A DNA stretch of 64,000 bases from Riptortus pedestris (Eukaryota > Arthropoda > Insecta > Hemiptera > Alydidae), in assembly GCA_019009955.1 (NCBI GenBank), contig CM032233.1:122158501-122222500 (forward strand), read 5' to 3'. Shown piece by piece: positions 34,096-46,033 of this stretch. A program made the translations under genes and the position numbers. The notes under the pieces are model-generated. The model did not search any database, was not told where the DNA came from, and saw only the letters and a program-made list of their open reading frames with translations. The stretch's first letter is position 1. Each line of letters opens with the position of its first letter.

Positions 34096-34389
34096 AACCA
34101 AGTAAAACAGTGCTTATTTGTAAATTATATGTAAATATGTGTCTTTTATGAATGTTTAGGTTAGTATTTAGTCTCAATTAGTTCGGTCCTTGCAGCCACT
34201 TCTCTGAACAGAGGCAAAGGATTCGCAGCTGCGGGTTCCGCAAGGGCATTTATAACTTGAACTAAATTTCCCAAATATTGCAATTTTATGCTTTGCCGTG
34301 CCAATCAAAATTCAAAATCTTTATAACCCTTATTAAATCGAGACCGCTGGTATGAGAAAACCCAAAGGTACAGCGAGGACTGAGGTGGG
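34096..34389. other. likely 3' UTR of the R1-like element and spacer
   Basis: Non-coding sequence following the terminal stop. TGTAAATATGTG repeats and a mixed-composition segment (GCAGCTGCGGGTTCCGCAAG) would suit a non-LTR 3' UTR, but no tail or target duplication is visible. Confidence 0.35.
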
Positions 34390-34925
34390 GGGGGGGGAAA
34401 TGGAGGTGTTAGTGGAGAGGTTGGTCGAGACGGATGTGGAGGTGTGGGTAGTGGGGTGGGTGGAGAGGTTGGTGGAGTACTTGGTGGAGGTGTCAGTGGA
34501 GAGGTAGGTGGAGGTGTTAGTGGAGAGGTTGGTAAAGAAGTAGGTGGAGATGTTGGTAGAGAGGTGGGTAGAGAGGTTGCTGGAGTACTTGGTGGAGGTG
34601 TCAGTGGAGAGGTAGGTGGATAGGTTGGTAACGACGTAGGTGGAGATGTTGGTAGTGAGGTGGGTGGAGAGGTTGGTGAGGTACTTGGTGGAGGTGTCAG
34701 AGGAGAGGTAGGTGTTAGTGGAGAGGTTGGTAAAGACGTAGGTGGAGATGTTGGTAGAGAGGTGGGTGGAGAGGTTGGTGGAGTACTGGGTGGAGGTGTC
34801 AGTGGAGAGGTAGGTGGAGTTTTTGTTGGAGAGGTTGGTAAAAACGTAGGTGGAGGTGTTGGTAGAGAGGTTGGTGGAGTACTTGGTGGAGGTGTCGGTG
34901 TAGAGGTTGGTGGACTACGAAAAGT
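34390..34925 (+). repeat. GGTGGAGGT-type minisatellite
   Basis: Tandem units of about 18-24 bases built from GTTGGTGGAGAGGTTGGTAG and ACTTGGTGGAGGTGTCAGTG. A higher-order unit of roughly 110-120 bases (from one 'GAGTACTTGG' to the next) is repeated about four times. Strongly G-rich and C-poor on +. The 95-codon Gly/Val frame is an artefact. Confidence 0.9.
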
Positions 34926-35195
34926 GTTTGGAGGGACTTACAAATGAACATTAGCAATTAGGAGGAACCCTGCAGTCTCCCAGCTAGCCTCATCACTCTC
35001 ACTCTCGATCCATATTCAATATCATCCCCCCTTCTCAACTACTACACTTCATCACAGCATCGATATTCAACTCATCAACTTCGTGGATAGCCTTCGTCAC
35101 AATCCCCCAATCGCATACGAGCCTCACTCAAGGACGCAAATCCATTTACCTGTTTATTATTCTCTCTAAATTTAAATTATTGTTGAATAACTATA

Positions 35196-35214
35196 CACAC
35201 ACACACACACACAC

Positions 35215-35284
<70 letters not shown>
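35196..35284. repeat. (CA)n(TA)n microsatellite
   Basis: About 16 bases of CA followed by about 70 bases of TA, not obviously inside a HINE. It is followed by TTAATATATATTAAAAAATA, a short palindrome. Confidence 0.9.
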
Positions 35285-35289
<5 letters not shown>

Positions 35290-35585
35290 TATATTAAAAA
35301 ATACGCGTGACTCTTGACGCAAGGGGTACCCTAACATAAATGGGCCAAATAGGGTACAATGCCCAGCTACGCGAATGGGCTATCAATAACTTAGTAACTA
35401 AACCACACTATATACAAAACCTTAAAGCTAAAAAAAACTAACCTACTATATACAACACTAACCTATCTTAATTAACTAGTAAATTCAAAATTCAATAAAA
35501 CATAACACATCCACAATCACAATAAGGCAGATACTCTTATACTAGAAAACTACACTAATATGTAGCTGTAGGATCCATCAGCACT

Positions 35586-36480
35586 TCAATTGTCAATCCT
35601 GGCATGGGAGCTATGGGAGAATCCGAGCTTGGCTAATTCCCGTTCAGACCTTCTCAACCATAGTCTCTTCCAGGGGAGGGTGACGGCGAGTACGCACACC
35701 TTACTTCTAGGGACTCCAGTCGGCTCAGCAGCGGCTCTAAGGATCCATGGTCGATCGTGCTTCCCTGGTGGGAAATAATGATATCGGGCATTTTTCCTGA
35801 CTCCATCCTTAACAAAAGTGGTCTCCTTTAACACAGTCAGGCCCCTCCTCTGGTCATTCTTTTCCAGAAAGTCGACCAAGCCATGGAGTCTCAGAGACCT
35901 AATGCCTTCCACCAAGAGGCACCTCTGCACAATATGTGCTCCATTTTCCTGGTCGCGGCACCCTACTCTGCAACCAACGTCCACCTCTGGTCCCCCTCGG
36001 CCCCTGGACAACAAGATTCCCGTCGGGAGTAAGCCTGAATACAAACGAAAGGACCGGACATACTCCCCGCCAGTGAGCCTGCCTGCATCTCGGCGAAACC
36101 ACGCCGTTGAAGTCTTTACCTCTTCAGCTTGGGTTAACTCCTTTCCATTCGTCACCTCACGAAGTTCATGGACAAGGAGAACCCTAGGATCTGAAGGAAT
36201 CACACCAGAAGGGAATTGGACACTACTATAATCTCCTCATTAAGCCCCATCTCCTCTAAAATGGTCATTAACCGAGCAAACCTTTTATCACGCCAGAAGG
36301 GAACTGATCGAGTAATGCTAATTCTAGTGAGGCGTTTTCATGGAACGCCAATAGTCTATTAGACACCCAGAAGCAGTAAGTTCTCTGTCGGGTTACCAGC
36401 GTGTGTAGTTTAATCCCTCCTGAGATAGGCTAATCCTTCCTATAAGATTAACTAACCGTTCTTGGGAGGGTTTATCTTTA
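35586..36480 (-). pseudogene. R2-like retrotransposon C-terminal domain
   Basis: Minus ORF 36203-35586 (205 codons) contains GGEYVRSFRLYSGLLPTGIL, RGRGGPEVDVGCRVGC and a knuckle C-x3-C-x7-H-x4-C (to AHIVQRC). Then come GIRSLRLHGLVDFLEKNDQR and a degenerate GVRKNARYH where the restriction-like endonuclease PD would be. This order (YVR..R.Y.G.LPT, CCHC, RH-type motif, endonuclease) belongs to R2-group elements. Traces extend upstream to about 36480 (WRDKRFARLMTILEEMG). It lies in non-rDNA sequence, so it is displaced or from a non-28S lineage. Confidence 0.75.
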
Positions 36481-36869
36481 GAGCCGGAAAGAAAGTTTTT
36501 ATTCCCGTACATGAATACGTGTTTGTTTGTATGGTTGAATTTATGGGATTAGTATATTTCTAGCTTCCTTCGCTCTACTTTTTTTAATTCTTCCATATTT
36601 TGTATGTTTTATTTCTTTATCTGTTAGTAAGTCAGTGAATGAGAAAGCGAAACTAGAATTAAAAGAGGTGTACGCCAAACGTACTCTCTGTTACCTATCT
36701 GTGCCTCATCTGTTCAATATGTTTATTGAATATGAAATAAACAACCGACGGTACACACATTAATGATAAATCCGTTCATTGCATCAGATTTCCAGGTGCC
36801 ATACCACGGGTGGTAAGTCCGAAGTAGAGATGAATTATGCTGCAAGTCCTACCAGGACGCCCTAGATGA

Positions 36870-37467
36870 ATGTAAACTCAAGATAAATGCACATAAAACA
36901 AATGTTTTGGTTGTAGAGAAGAAAGAAATCCAAGGAAATATAAATATTACAATTGAAAACATTGCACTTGAAAAAGTGATGGAGTATTGTTAACTAGGGA
37001 GCATTACCTCTGAACACTATGATAGTAAAGCTGAAGTCGATAGAAGACTTGCACTTGCTAAACAAGGCTTCCAAAGCAAAAGGAAAATTTTAATAAGCGT
37101 ATTATCATGGATACCAAAACAAAATGTTTGCTAAGTCTTTCCTATGGAGTGTACTGTTTTAAGGGAGCGAAAGTTGAACTCCCACAAATGGGAATGTAAT
37201 AGATTGGAAGAGATGGAAATGTGGATCTGGTGTAGGACCACTAGAATGAGTTTGACTCAAGATAAATCCAACGTGGAAGTTCTAAATGAGGTAAGTAAAA
37301 GCAAAAGTCTTATCAAGGCCATGAAAACAAGGAGAGTGAAACTTCTTGGGCATATCATAAGACACAGCGACTTCATCACAAATATACTTGAAGATAAAAT
37401 CCTTGGGCTTAGGGGAAGTTGGAAAATTCTATTTCGAATACATCAAACATCTTATGGATTTCGGTGA
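36870..37467 (+). pseudogene. non-LTR retrotransposon RT C-terminal fragment
   Basis: Plus translation reads KLKINAHKTNVLVVEKKEIQ, then ITIENIALEKVMEYC, stop, LGSITSEHYDSKAEVDRRLA. After frameshifts it reads RLEEMEMWIWCRTTRMSLTQ and KAMKTRRVKLLGHIIRHSDF. The signature 'YLGS.IT..G....EI..RI..AK', 'R..EAFEMW.WRRML.I', 'LL..IK.RK..WLGH.LR' is widespread among animal LINEs of the CR1/RTE-like groups. Broken by stops, no endonuclease. Confidence 0.75.
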
Positions 37468-39095
37468 ATATATTAATATAAAAAGTGCAGCTTCTTAATG
37501 AACATAATAGTTGCAACTACAAAGCGTAGTAATTAGATCATTATGATACAAAAAAATTGTAGGGGGGGGGGGCTATTCCTACCCAGGTGGAGACTTCTCG
37601 TGGCAAGCCTGATGATTAAAATCGCCATGGGCCGATCTGGCTGCCAAGAAACTTCTAATCCGTTGGCATAATGAAGTGGTTCACTTTGCAAGGCAGTGTT
37701 TTAATGTGGGGATGGAGTACCTGGTACAATAACTTATTCGTAAGCCCTATTGAATGCTTTCGGCCAAATTTAGTCGTGAAGTGAAGGACAAGAGTGCCAG
37801 TTATAAATAGATATCCACGTCGTTACCTCCGTTAACTGGACCATTAGATCTTTCAAAAGAAGAAGGACAATTACGACAGGCTGGGGCTGAAGAGGACTCA
37901 CCGATTGGTTTTTTTCGATAAAACCAATACAAATGAAGATATAGACGAATAAGTGATCCCCCTCCCACTTCTAGTCGATATGCAAGATCTCATATTGCCT
38001 CTTTTGTATCTTGGGATATTTGGCTTACTAATATAAAAGCATTCTTTGACTTTCATTTTTCTATGAATGGTCTGAAACGTGCAAAAAAAAAAACGAATGC
38101 CCCTCGAAATTAAATAGACAAGCAGGCAAGTCTTTCTTTGGTAAGGGATTTCAAACTATTATTATTCTTTATATTAGTCTCTAGCTTTAAAGTAAAGCAA
38201 TTATTTTTGTCAGGGTTTTCATTTCTTTTTTATATGTGTTTGGTAAAATATCTCCCCCTCATGTCCTGTGTGTTTTATCTTATTGGACAACCAACCAATT
38301 ATTCCCCCGTTAAAATTTCAACTCTCTCTACACATAGTTCATTTTAAGTGAGAAAATAATGGAATGTGTAGAACCATTTGTCGTCTTGTTAAGATAGGAT
38401 TGATGTAAGGGAGAAATAGAGAAATTAAATGAAACGTGTTTATTTCCGTTAAATGTTATCAATAATAGGATAGGTCAAATTGATTTTTTTTGTTTTCTAT
38501 AACCAATTTTCTAATAACATTTCAATGAAATTCTTCACAAATCATTAATTACGATTACAATCTTAAAATAACTCTAAATATGTAAACATTTTTGGCAACT
38601 CTAAAGCATCATTTTTTTCTATTTGTAGTCATACAAATTTATTAAAGGAGGGCAAGCTTTATGAAAGATCAGAAACTTGTCCCACCTTAAAGAGACAATG
38701 TATATCATCACACATTAGTTCAGACCTATATTTGTGACAACAATTTAGTAGTTTTATTTAATAATTGAACATTTTTGAATACTCGTGTATAAAAACATCC
38801 GTCATACATGTTCTTTAATTCATTTTTAAACCAACGATATGTTTCAATAGATTTGTTACATTCGGGCAGAGCGTTAAAGAGTTTTACTACTGAAAAAGAT
38901 ACGCTTTTTCAAAATATTTATGTTTGTGGTTGGGGGTTGAAGCAAAGGGGTTTTGTTTCAAAAATAATATTGTTTTTTTCTGAAATCTAGAATACTTGTT
39001 TTCGAATGAGCAAGGAAAGAAGGATGGTTTTGAGGCAGCCCTTTAATAAGGTCGAGCTGAGGCAAGTCCTCAGTAATTTTTCAATCAACTAAATT
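37468..39095. other. unassigned spacer
   Basis: No gene supported. A segment at 38428-38540 is related to 29884-29980. A poly-G run lies at 37560-37571. Frames of 60-69 codons at 38138 and 38808 have no recognised motif. Confidence 0.4.
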
Positions 39096-39099
39096 GCGC

Positions 39100-42000
39100 C
39101 TAAAACTGAGGAGAGGATGAGGAGTGAGATGAGAGAGGAAGATGAGAGAGAGAGAGTGAGAGGAGAGACGAGAGAGTGAGAGGAGAGTGAGAGAGAGAGA
39201 GTGAGAGAAGAGAGAGAGAGAGAGGGTTCCCCATAGGAGAGAGGAGAGAGAGAGAAGAGAGAGGAGAGAGAGAGAGAGAGGAGGGGAGGGTGAGAGAGAG
39301 GAGAGGAGACAGAGAGAAGAGAGAGAGAGAGGAGAGGGAGACGAGACGAGAGAGAGAGAGAGAGAGTGGAGGAGAGAAGGAGGGAGATGAGAGGAGAGGA
39401 GAGAGGGATGAGCAAGAGAGAGACTGAGCTGAGTAGAGATAGGAGAGGACTTGTGAGGAGACGAGATTCGGAGAGAAGTGAGTGGGAACTGCCGAGAGAG
39501 AGAGAGCAGAGAGGGAGGAGAGAGTGGTGAGAGAGAGAGAGAGGGTGCATTACTTGCGTGCCCCGGTTAAGGACGGAAGGAGATGAGAGAGGAAGACGAG
39601 TAGACAGTGAGAGTGACCAAGGTTGAGGAGAGATAGAGAGACGAGAGACAGAGAGGACGGGGGGGGGGGAGAGGAGAGAGATGGGAGTGAGAGAGAGAGG
39701 AGAGTTGACGAAGTCGAGAGGGGGGCTGACGAGAGAGTGACGTACCAGAGTCGGGACGACGAAGGGAGAAGTCAGCGGAGAGAGAGAGAGAGAGAGAAGA
39801 GTAGCGGAGTGAGAGGAGAGGATGAGAATCGAGAGAGAAGTTCGAAGAGAGAAGTGAGGATGAGGAGACGTATACGAGATGAGAGGGAGAGAGAGAGAGA
39901 GAGAGAACGATGAGAGAGAGAGAGAGCGAGCGGAGTATAAGTGACGAGAGAGAAGAGGGATGAGATAGAGAGAGAGGGAGAGAGAGACGAGTGTAGAGAG
40001 AGAGAGAGCGACGAGAGAGGAGAGAGAGGAGAGAGAGAGGAGAGAGAGCAGGAGAATGCCAGTCGGCGGGGTAAGACCGGAGGAGTGACTGCAGAGAGAC
40101 AGAGCAAGAGGGATGTAGAGAGAGAGAGAGAGAGAGAGAGGAGATGAGTGATGAGAGAGAGAGAGGGAACTGAGAGTAGGAGAGTGCGCGACGAGAGTAG
40201 AGAGAGATGAGAGGAGAGAGAGAGAGAGGAGAGAGGAGAGGAAGTAGAGAGAGAGAGAGAGAGAGAGAAGAAGAGACGAGTAAGAGAGAGGAGAGGAGCA
40301 GAGGGAGATGGAGAGCTACGAGAGGAGAGAGAGATCTCGATAGTATAGAGAGAGGAATTGTTGAGTGAGTGAGAACAGAGAAGAGGAGAGGAGAGGAGTG
40401 AGAGTAAAGTGGAGACATAGGATGAGAGGAGAGAAGACTTGAGGATGTAGAGAGAAGAGGAGGAGAGAGAGAGAGAGTAGAGATGTCAGTTGATGAGAGT
40501 TGAGAGATTGAGAGATGGGATTTGACTACGATGCAGAAGAAGAGAGAGAGGATGATGACGGGAGAGATGAGAGAGATGAAAGAACGAGAGAGAGGAGAGG
40601 AGAGAAGAGAGAGAGAGGCAGTGAGAGAGAGGAGAGATTACGAGAGAGAGAGTAGAAGAGTGAGAGATGAGTGAGGAGATCCAGCACGACCCAGAGAGAA
40701 GAGAGAGAATGAGCGATTGAAGGAGAAGACTGTAGAAGAGAGAGGACAGAGAGAGAGAGAGAGACGGAGAGGGGTTGTGAGAGAGAGGAGAGAGAGGAGA
40801 GCAGGAGAGAGGAGACGAGAGAGAGAGAGAAGAAGGGAGGCGAGAGGAGTTGGATCGAGTGTGATGGAGACAGATGAGAGAGAGAGTGGGAGAGAGGGAG
40901 AGAGGAGAGTGAGGGATGACAGATGAGGAGAAGAGAGAGAGGAGGACCGAGAGAGCAGGACGACAGAGAGAGATGAAGAACGATAATTGAGATATTGTAA
41001 GTTGAGAGAGGAGAAGGGATGGAGGAGAGGGACTGAGAGAGAGAGAGAGAGCGAGAGATCCTTGTAGTAGTGAGAGAGGAGAGACGAGAGACAGAGAGAG
41101 GGGATCCGAGAGAGATGAGGGAGAGAGAGAGAGAGAGGAGGGAGAGAGAGGAGAGAGTAGGGAGAGAGGAGAGAGAGAGAGAGAGAAGAGGAGAGAGAAT
41201 AAGAGACGTAGAGGAGAGAGAGAGTGGAGAGAAGAGAGAGAGAGAGAGGGCGGGGGGGGAGTGATGACTATAGGGAGATCCCTGGAGGAGAGGTGACGTA
41301 GTAGCAGCGGAGAGAGAGTAGGAACGGATTGGAGATTTCAGGAGACGTTTGAAATCAAGATGAGCATTAACGAGATAAAGACAGTCGTGGGTGCGAGAGA
41401 GACGGATTAAGCGCAGGGCTGATTTGATAAGACGAGTCAAGCAGAGAGTCCAGAGACGTATCAGTAAGGACTTCCTGAGATTGACTGTCGTGGTGCTAGG
41501 CTGAGTGAGAGAGAAGAGAGGGGAGAGAGAGAGGAGGGATGGACCAGAGAGAGTGACGAGATGAGATAGCAATGAAGTCTGAACTTGATCTTGAGGATTA
41601 CGTACGAAGACTGAGAGTGGAACGGACCACAACTTAGAGAGAGAGTGAGGGGAGAGAGAGAGAGAGGCGTATGGATGCGAGACGAGCCATGAAAGTAAGC
41701 AGAGAGATCGTAGATGAGGCAAGTCCAGAGTCATTTTGCATAGTCGAGTAATGGACGATACCAGCAATGTAAGGACCGAATCCGAATCCGAAGCGAGAGA
41801 GGACCGAGATGGCCCACCGAGAGGAAGAGGGGTGAGCTCGAGAGGAAGCGAGAGGGAGACGAGAGAGGGAGAGAGAGAGAGAGAGAGACGGAGACCGAGG
41901 AGAGAGGAGAGAGAGAGAGAGAGGGCGAGACGATGGAGGAGAGAGGGAGAGAGTTGAGAGCGAGAGAGGAGTAGAATGGAGAGGCTAGAGAGGGGGATGA

Positions 42001-42585
42001 GAGAGAGAGAGAGACGAGAGAGAGAGAGAGAAGAGAGTGAGGAGATGAGAGAGAGGAGAGGAGAGAGAGACGCATAGACCCCCGGAGAGAGGAGGAGAAG
42101 AAAGAGAGACCGACCTAGAGCAGGACGAGAGAGAGTGAGAGAAGAGAGAGAGAGAAGACGAAGAGAGAGAGAGGGAGCCTGAACCATCCGTTTGAGAGCA
42201 GAGAGAGAGAGAGGAGCAGAGAGCGAGACGTAGAGGCGAGAGACGAGAGAGAGTGAGAGAGAGATGAGAGAGAGAGAGAATGAGAGGGGGGAGTGAGAGA
42301 GGGGCGAGAGAGAGTGAGAGACGAGTATGAGAGACGAGAGGAGGAGTGAGAGAGAGAAGAGAGATAGGAGACTAGAGAGATGGATGGAGAGAGAAAATCG
42401 ACGAGAGATGAGAGAGAGAGAGACGAGTGAGCTGAGTAGAGGAGAGGAGGGAGGAGAGAGGAGAGAGAGGAGACGAGAGAGAGAGAAGGAGAGATGAGTG
42501 ATGGAGAGAGAGAGAGAGAGAGAGAGTGCTTCATGAGAGTGAGAAGTGGACGGAGATGAGACGAGAGAGAGAGAGAGAGAGACTA
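39100..42585. repeat. 3.5-kb purine-rich (GA)n-dominated tract
   Basis: Nearly continuous GAGAGAGA/GGAGA sequence on the + strand with scattered ACGAG, GTGAG and CGAGAG interruptions. Two less simple islands at about 41262-41520 and 41575-41830 have normal complexity. Long open frames on both strands (for example 702 codons minus, Ser/Leu-only; Arg/Glu frames plus) are consequences of the dinucleotide repeat and are not genes. The tract ends near the degraded HINE at 42640. Confidence 0.92.
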
Positions 42586-42639
42586 GCATATTTTTAATAT
42601 CAGATGAGTAGAATTGGGGTTTTACAAAGACCAAAAACT

Positions 42640-42789
42640 ATATATATATATATATATTGAACGGGACCTCATTGAACGACTCTCATTTTTTCCATGGAAC
42701 ATGTGAGAAAAAACCTTTTGAAGAAATATTACGAAAATCACGTCATGAGTACGACCTCAATAGCTGATTTTCCTTAAGGTAAATCTGCT
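42640..42789 (-). mobile_element. HINE 5' part
   Basis: Short (TA)n at 42640-42657, then TTGAACGGGACCTC, a left arm carrying a local rearrangement, and CTGATTTTCCTTAAGGTAAA ending CTGCT at about 42788. Confidence 0.78.
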
Positions 42790-43450
42790 CAAATAATTAT
42801 ACTTCTCTTTCCTGGACCCCTTTTTGACTAGTTTCGCCGAAACATCTCAACTTATCTTGTGCAACTCATAAACCGCTAGCATTAGAATGTTGAAATTCAC
42901 TATTTAGGACTGTTGTAACGTCACGTTTCTTTTTGATCGAAATCGACTAACGGGGAGGAGATGGGGGGTAGCGAACATTAAAAAAAAATCTAATTTCTCT
43001 GAACGTCTTTATATTTTACCATAAAAATATTGAAAATAAACATGTATTATGTTCCATGACATTTTTCAATCCGATGCATTACAAGGGAGATATCGTGATA
43101 GCTAAAGAAATATCTATAGATGTCATTACAAAATGAAACAGTCCTAAATGAGTTGGAACAAATATCGTGTTTAAGAGAATTGGAAAGAAGTAACGTGGGT
43201 CCCAAATCCGGTTTCTTTTTTTTTTATAATGCAGTACATTCTTGGCTAAACTCTGATTCTACTAAAGATTTAAAAACCTGTTTTGTTTCCTCACAAGCTC
43301 ACCTAAATTTCCCTCATTTTTCCTCAATGAATAATGGAATACTTCTTTTCTCTTTAATTTAAGTTTTTTTTTGTTTTAACTTGAAGCGCTTCATCACCTT
43401 TTCAACAGTGATTAATATATGAATGTGTAGCTAAAATCTAGTTATTAAAT
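42790..43450. other. unassigned spacer
   Basis: Weakly HINE-like phrases (GATCGAAATCGACTAACGGG, TTTTTCAATCCGATGCATTA) suggest a very old copy. An 80-codon plus frame at 43120-43362 is unrecognised. Confidence 0.35.
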
Positions 43451-44050
43451 CAAAAATCCATCACGCAAGGGCTGCGTAAACTAAACTGATTTTCGACATG
43501 CTGGTATGACAAACTACTAATCTCTTCTTACCATATATTTTCTATTTCTAAGTTAAAATCCGATGAAGTGGGAGTTTTACTTGAAGGCTGAAAACAAGAA
43601 AATACGAATAACTCTCTTAATATATGAGTTACGAATAAATGTATATAAAAATTATAAAGCATCAATGTTTTAAAAAGATTCGTCTTTAAAAGTTTCCAAC
43701 CTGATAAAGAAAATATTTAAAACTTACGCCTCCCCTATACATAGTCCGATTTGTACCATTAACGAGTATGAACATTTGAGTTAAATAAAACTGTTAAATA
43801 TTGAGGATGGTAAACATCAAATAGACATTTTTGAAATAAGACTTGAAAATCTTAATTGATGACGCCATTACACTACGAATTTGCAATTATCGCAAGCAGT
43901 GAAATTTCAGTGGAGCTTTCAATGAAGCGGTTGGTGATATAACAGTTTATTGTGGGAGCTAACACTAAAAATCATATTTGTTATTGGCTGAAACCGGACA
44001 TGGAACAGTGGGGGCGAATTCAAAAATATCTTCGTTATTATGAGTATGAT
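43451..44050 (-). mobile_element. HINE subfamily B copy
   Basis: AAAAATCCATCACGCAAGGG stem-loop variant, B arm (CATGCTGGTATGACAAACTA, AATACGAATAACTCTCTTAA), and a second arm ending near 44050. No 5' terminus. Confidence 0.7.
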
Positions 44051-44175
44051 CGTAAATTTTTATAGGTAGGTAGGATGTTTGTTTCGGCAATCAATATCGT
44101 GGTTAAAAGACCTTTTAGGAAGTGGAAAATGTATTGTTGTGGTTACTTTGTATCGGTGTATAGACAATAGTTATT

Positions 44176-44293
44176 AGCAGATTTCCCTTAAGGGAAATCA
44201 GCTGTTGAGGTCGTACTCATGACGCGATTTTCGAAAATTTTCTTCAAATGTCCAATGATCCTACCCAGGAGACAACGAAAATGAGGTCCGTTC

Positions 44294-44338
<45 letters not shown>

Positions 44339-44774
44339 TGATAAAGCTCTAGTGGTCACAATTTTTGTATGATCGTTACCAAACTCGATATTTAAACGTT
44401 GTATGCAAAACGACAGATCAAGTTCGTTAATGGATGAAATCGGGCCAGTGGGAGGGGGGTTTAGAGGGGGGATTTCCGAAAATTCGACATATCTTCGTTA
44501 CCATACGTCGGATCAAAAAATTAAGTAGAACCAATCTTATGACAAATTAAATTTAATATAAATATTGATCTATACATTTATTCTCTATCTTGAATATTAA
44601 CCGAGATATTTGCATTATATTAAATGTGGGCGGATAACTCACGAGCAAGTTTCCCGCCAAAAGCTTGTTCGGCCGTTTCCGTAACTGCTCGGCTCTCTTA
44701 TGGAGACTTCTTTATTGCTTAACTTCACGTGGGAAATCTGCTTAGTTTACGCAACCCCTGCGTGACGGACTTTT
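44176..44774 (+). mobile_element. complete HINE subfamily A copy (pair member 1)
   Basis: 5' end AGCAGATTTCCCTTAAGGGA at 44176, TA tract at 44299-44334, inverted GGGAAATCTGCTTAG, stem-loop ACGCAACCCCTGCGT (variant with A for G) and GACGGACTTTT. It shares rare variants (TTGCG stem-loop, GTATGCAAAACGACAG-type block) with the copy at 45419-46033 and also shares the next 60 bases of flank with it. Confidence 0.88.
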
Positions 44775-44834
44775 TTTACTACTATCTTTTTGTGATTACT
44801 AAATTGTATTGTATAGAGATAGCTTTTTTACTAA

Positions 44835-45418
44835 GGAAATGATTCTATCTACTACTTGTAAATTGTCCTGTAAGGGAATTTAATGTTTCTAGGAATGTAA
44901 AATTCTTGGAAAATTGTTTACACAGATAGACATTCCTCTATAAGATGGAATATGGCATATTTCTTATTTTTATTGAGGATCTTCTTTTATTAAGTGCATG
45001 TGCGTAAGATTTGCCAGATACCTATACGCATTCTGGTAGTCACTAACTCTTCTTTTCGAATGCCTCTGAAGGCAATGTGCCATATCGCTGGAGAATCTGT
45101 TTTTTTATTTCGTTATTTGTTTGAGAGGGGTACTTCCTTCCAAATTTGAGTCCCAGCTTTTATGGACTTAGCAATTTAGCCAGGTACTCATATCATTAGC
45201 TTCATAGACGTGGAGTTGGGCCCCTCTCATATGAACTGCTTCTTTTGCTGCTTTATCAGCAGCCTCATTTCCTGCAATTCCGGAGTATCCATAGCAGGTT
45301 TACTCGTTTTTTTAGATTCTCCAGGATTTGAAAGAAATTATAAATTTTATTTAATGTTAGTTCAGCTTTACGAGGGTTCTGTATGATTTGCAAAGCTGAC
45401 ATGGAGTTAAAGCACACC
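44835..45418 (-). pseudogene. LINE RNase H and 3' end, interrupted
   Basis: Minus translation shows CFNSMSALQIIQNPRKAELT, then RVNLLW and GIAGNEAADKAAKEAVHMRG, AQLHVYEANDMSTWLN and RRVSDYQNAYRYLANLTHMH. 'DS.SAL..IQ' and 'W.P.H.GI.GNE.AD..AK.A' are RNase H motifs of I/R1/jockey-group LINEs. The N-terminal continuation (AAEQHAIAIALYLATDC) lies across the inserted HINE at 46037-46122. Stops and frameshifts are present. Confidence 0.8.
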
Positions 45419-46033
45419 AAAAAGTCCGTCACTCAAGGGCTGCGTAAAAAAAGCTATCTCTACAATACAATTTAGTTATCGCGAAAAGATAGAAGTAAAA
45501 AAAGTCCGTCACGCAGGGGTTGCGTAAACTGAGAAGATTTCCCACGTGAAGTTATACAATAGAGAAATCTCCATACGAGAGCCGAGCAGTTACGGAAACG
45601 GCCGAACTAGCTTTTGGCGGGAAACTCGCTCATGCGTTATCCGCCAACATTTTATGAAAATGCAAATATATCGGTTAATATTAAAGATAGAGAATAAATG
45701 TATAGAACAATATTTATAGTAAAGTTAATTTGCAATAAGATTAGTTCTATACAATTATTTGATCCGACGTATAGTAACGGAGATATTTCGAATTTTCGAA
45801 AATCCCCCTCTAAACGTCCCCTCCCACTGGTCCGATTTCAGCCATTAACGAACTTGATCTGTCTTTTTGCATACAACGTTTAAATATCGAGTTTGGTAAC
45901 GATCAAACAAAAATTGCGACCGCTAGAGCGTTAACAGAAATATAATATATTTCGATGGACATTGGAAGAAATTTTTCGAAAATCGCGTCATGAATACGAC
46001 CTTAATAGCTGATTCCCTTAAGGGAAATCTGCT
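45419..46033 (-). mobile_element. HINE copy carrying captured 3' flank (pair member 2)
   Basis: Read minus: 5' end AGCAGATTTCCCTTAAGGGA at 46033, a shortened left arm with TA tract nearly lost, A-type right arm, and stem-loop ACGCAACCCCTGCGT at about 45515. Then come about 55 bases homologous to the DNA just 3' of the 44176-44774 copy. A second, different stem-loop remnant (ACGCAGCCCTTGAGTGACGG) and TTTTT end it at 45419. The whole unit splits the LINE RNase H frame, so it inserted as one piece. Confidence 0.82.

Noticed and set aside
34660..34947. Gly/Val-rich 95-codon frame
   Set aside because: Encoded entirely by the GGTGGAGGT minisatellite.
40526..42634. 702-codon minus-strand open frame and many Arg/Glu or Ser/Leu frames
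   Set aside because: They are translations of a (GA)n tract, which lacks stop codons in most frames; composition is limited to a few residues and no domain is present.
44176..46033. Simple inverted segmental duplication
   Set aside because: Homology stops exactly at the HINE 5' terminus and the second unit interrupts a LINE frame, which fits transposition with captured flank better; kept as an alternative to test.
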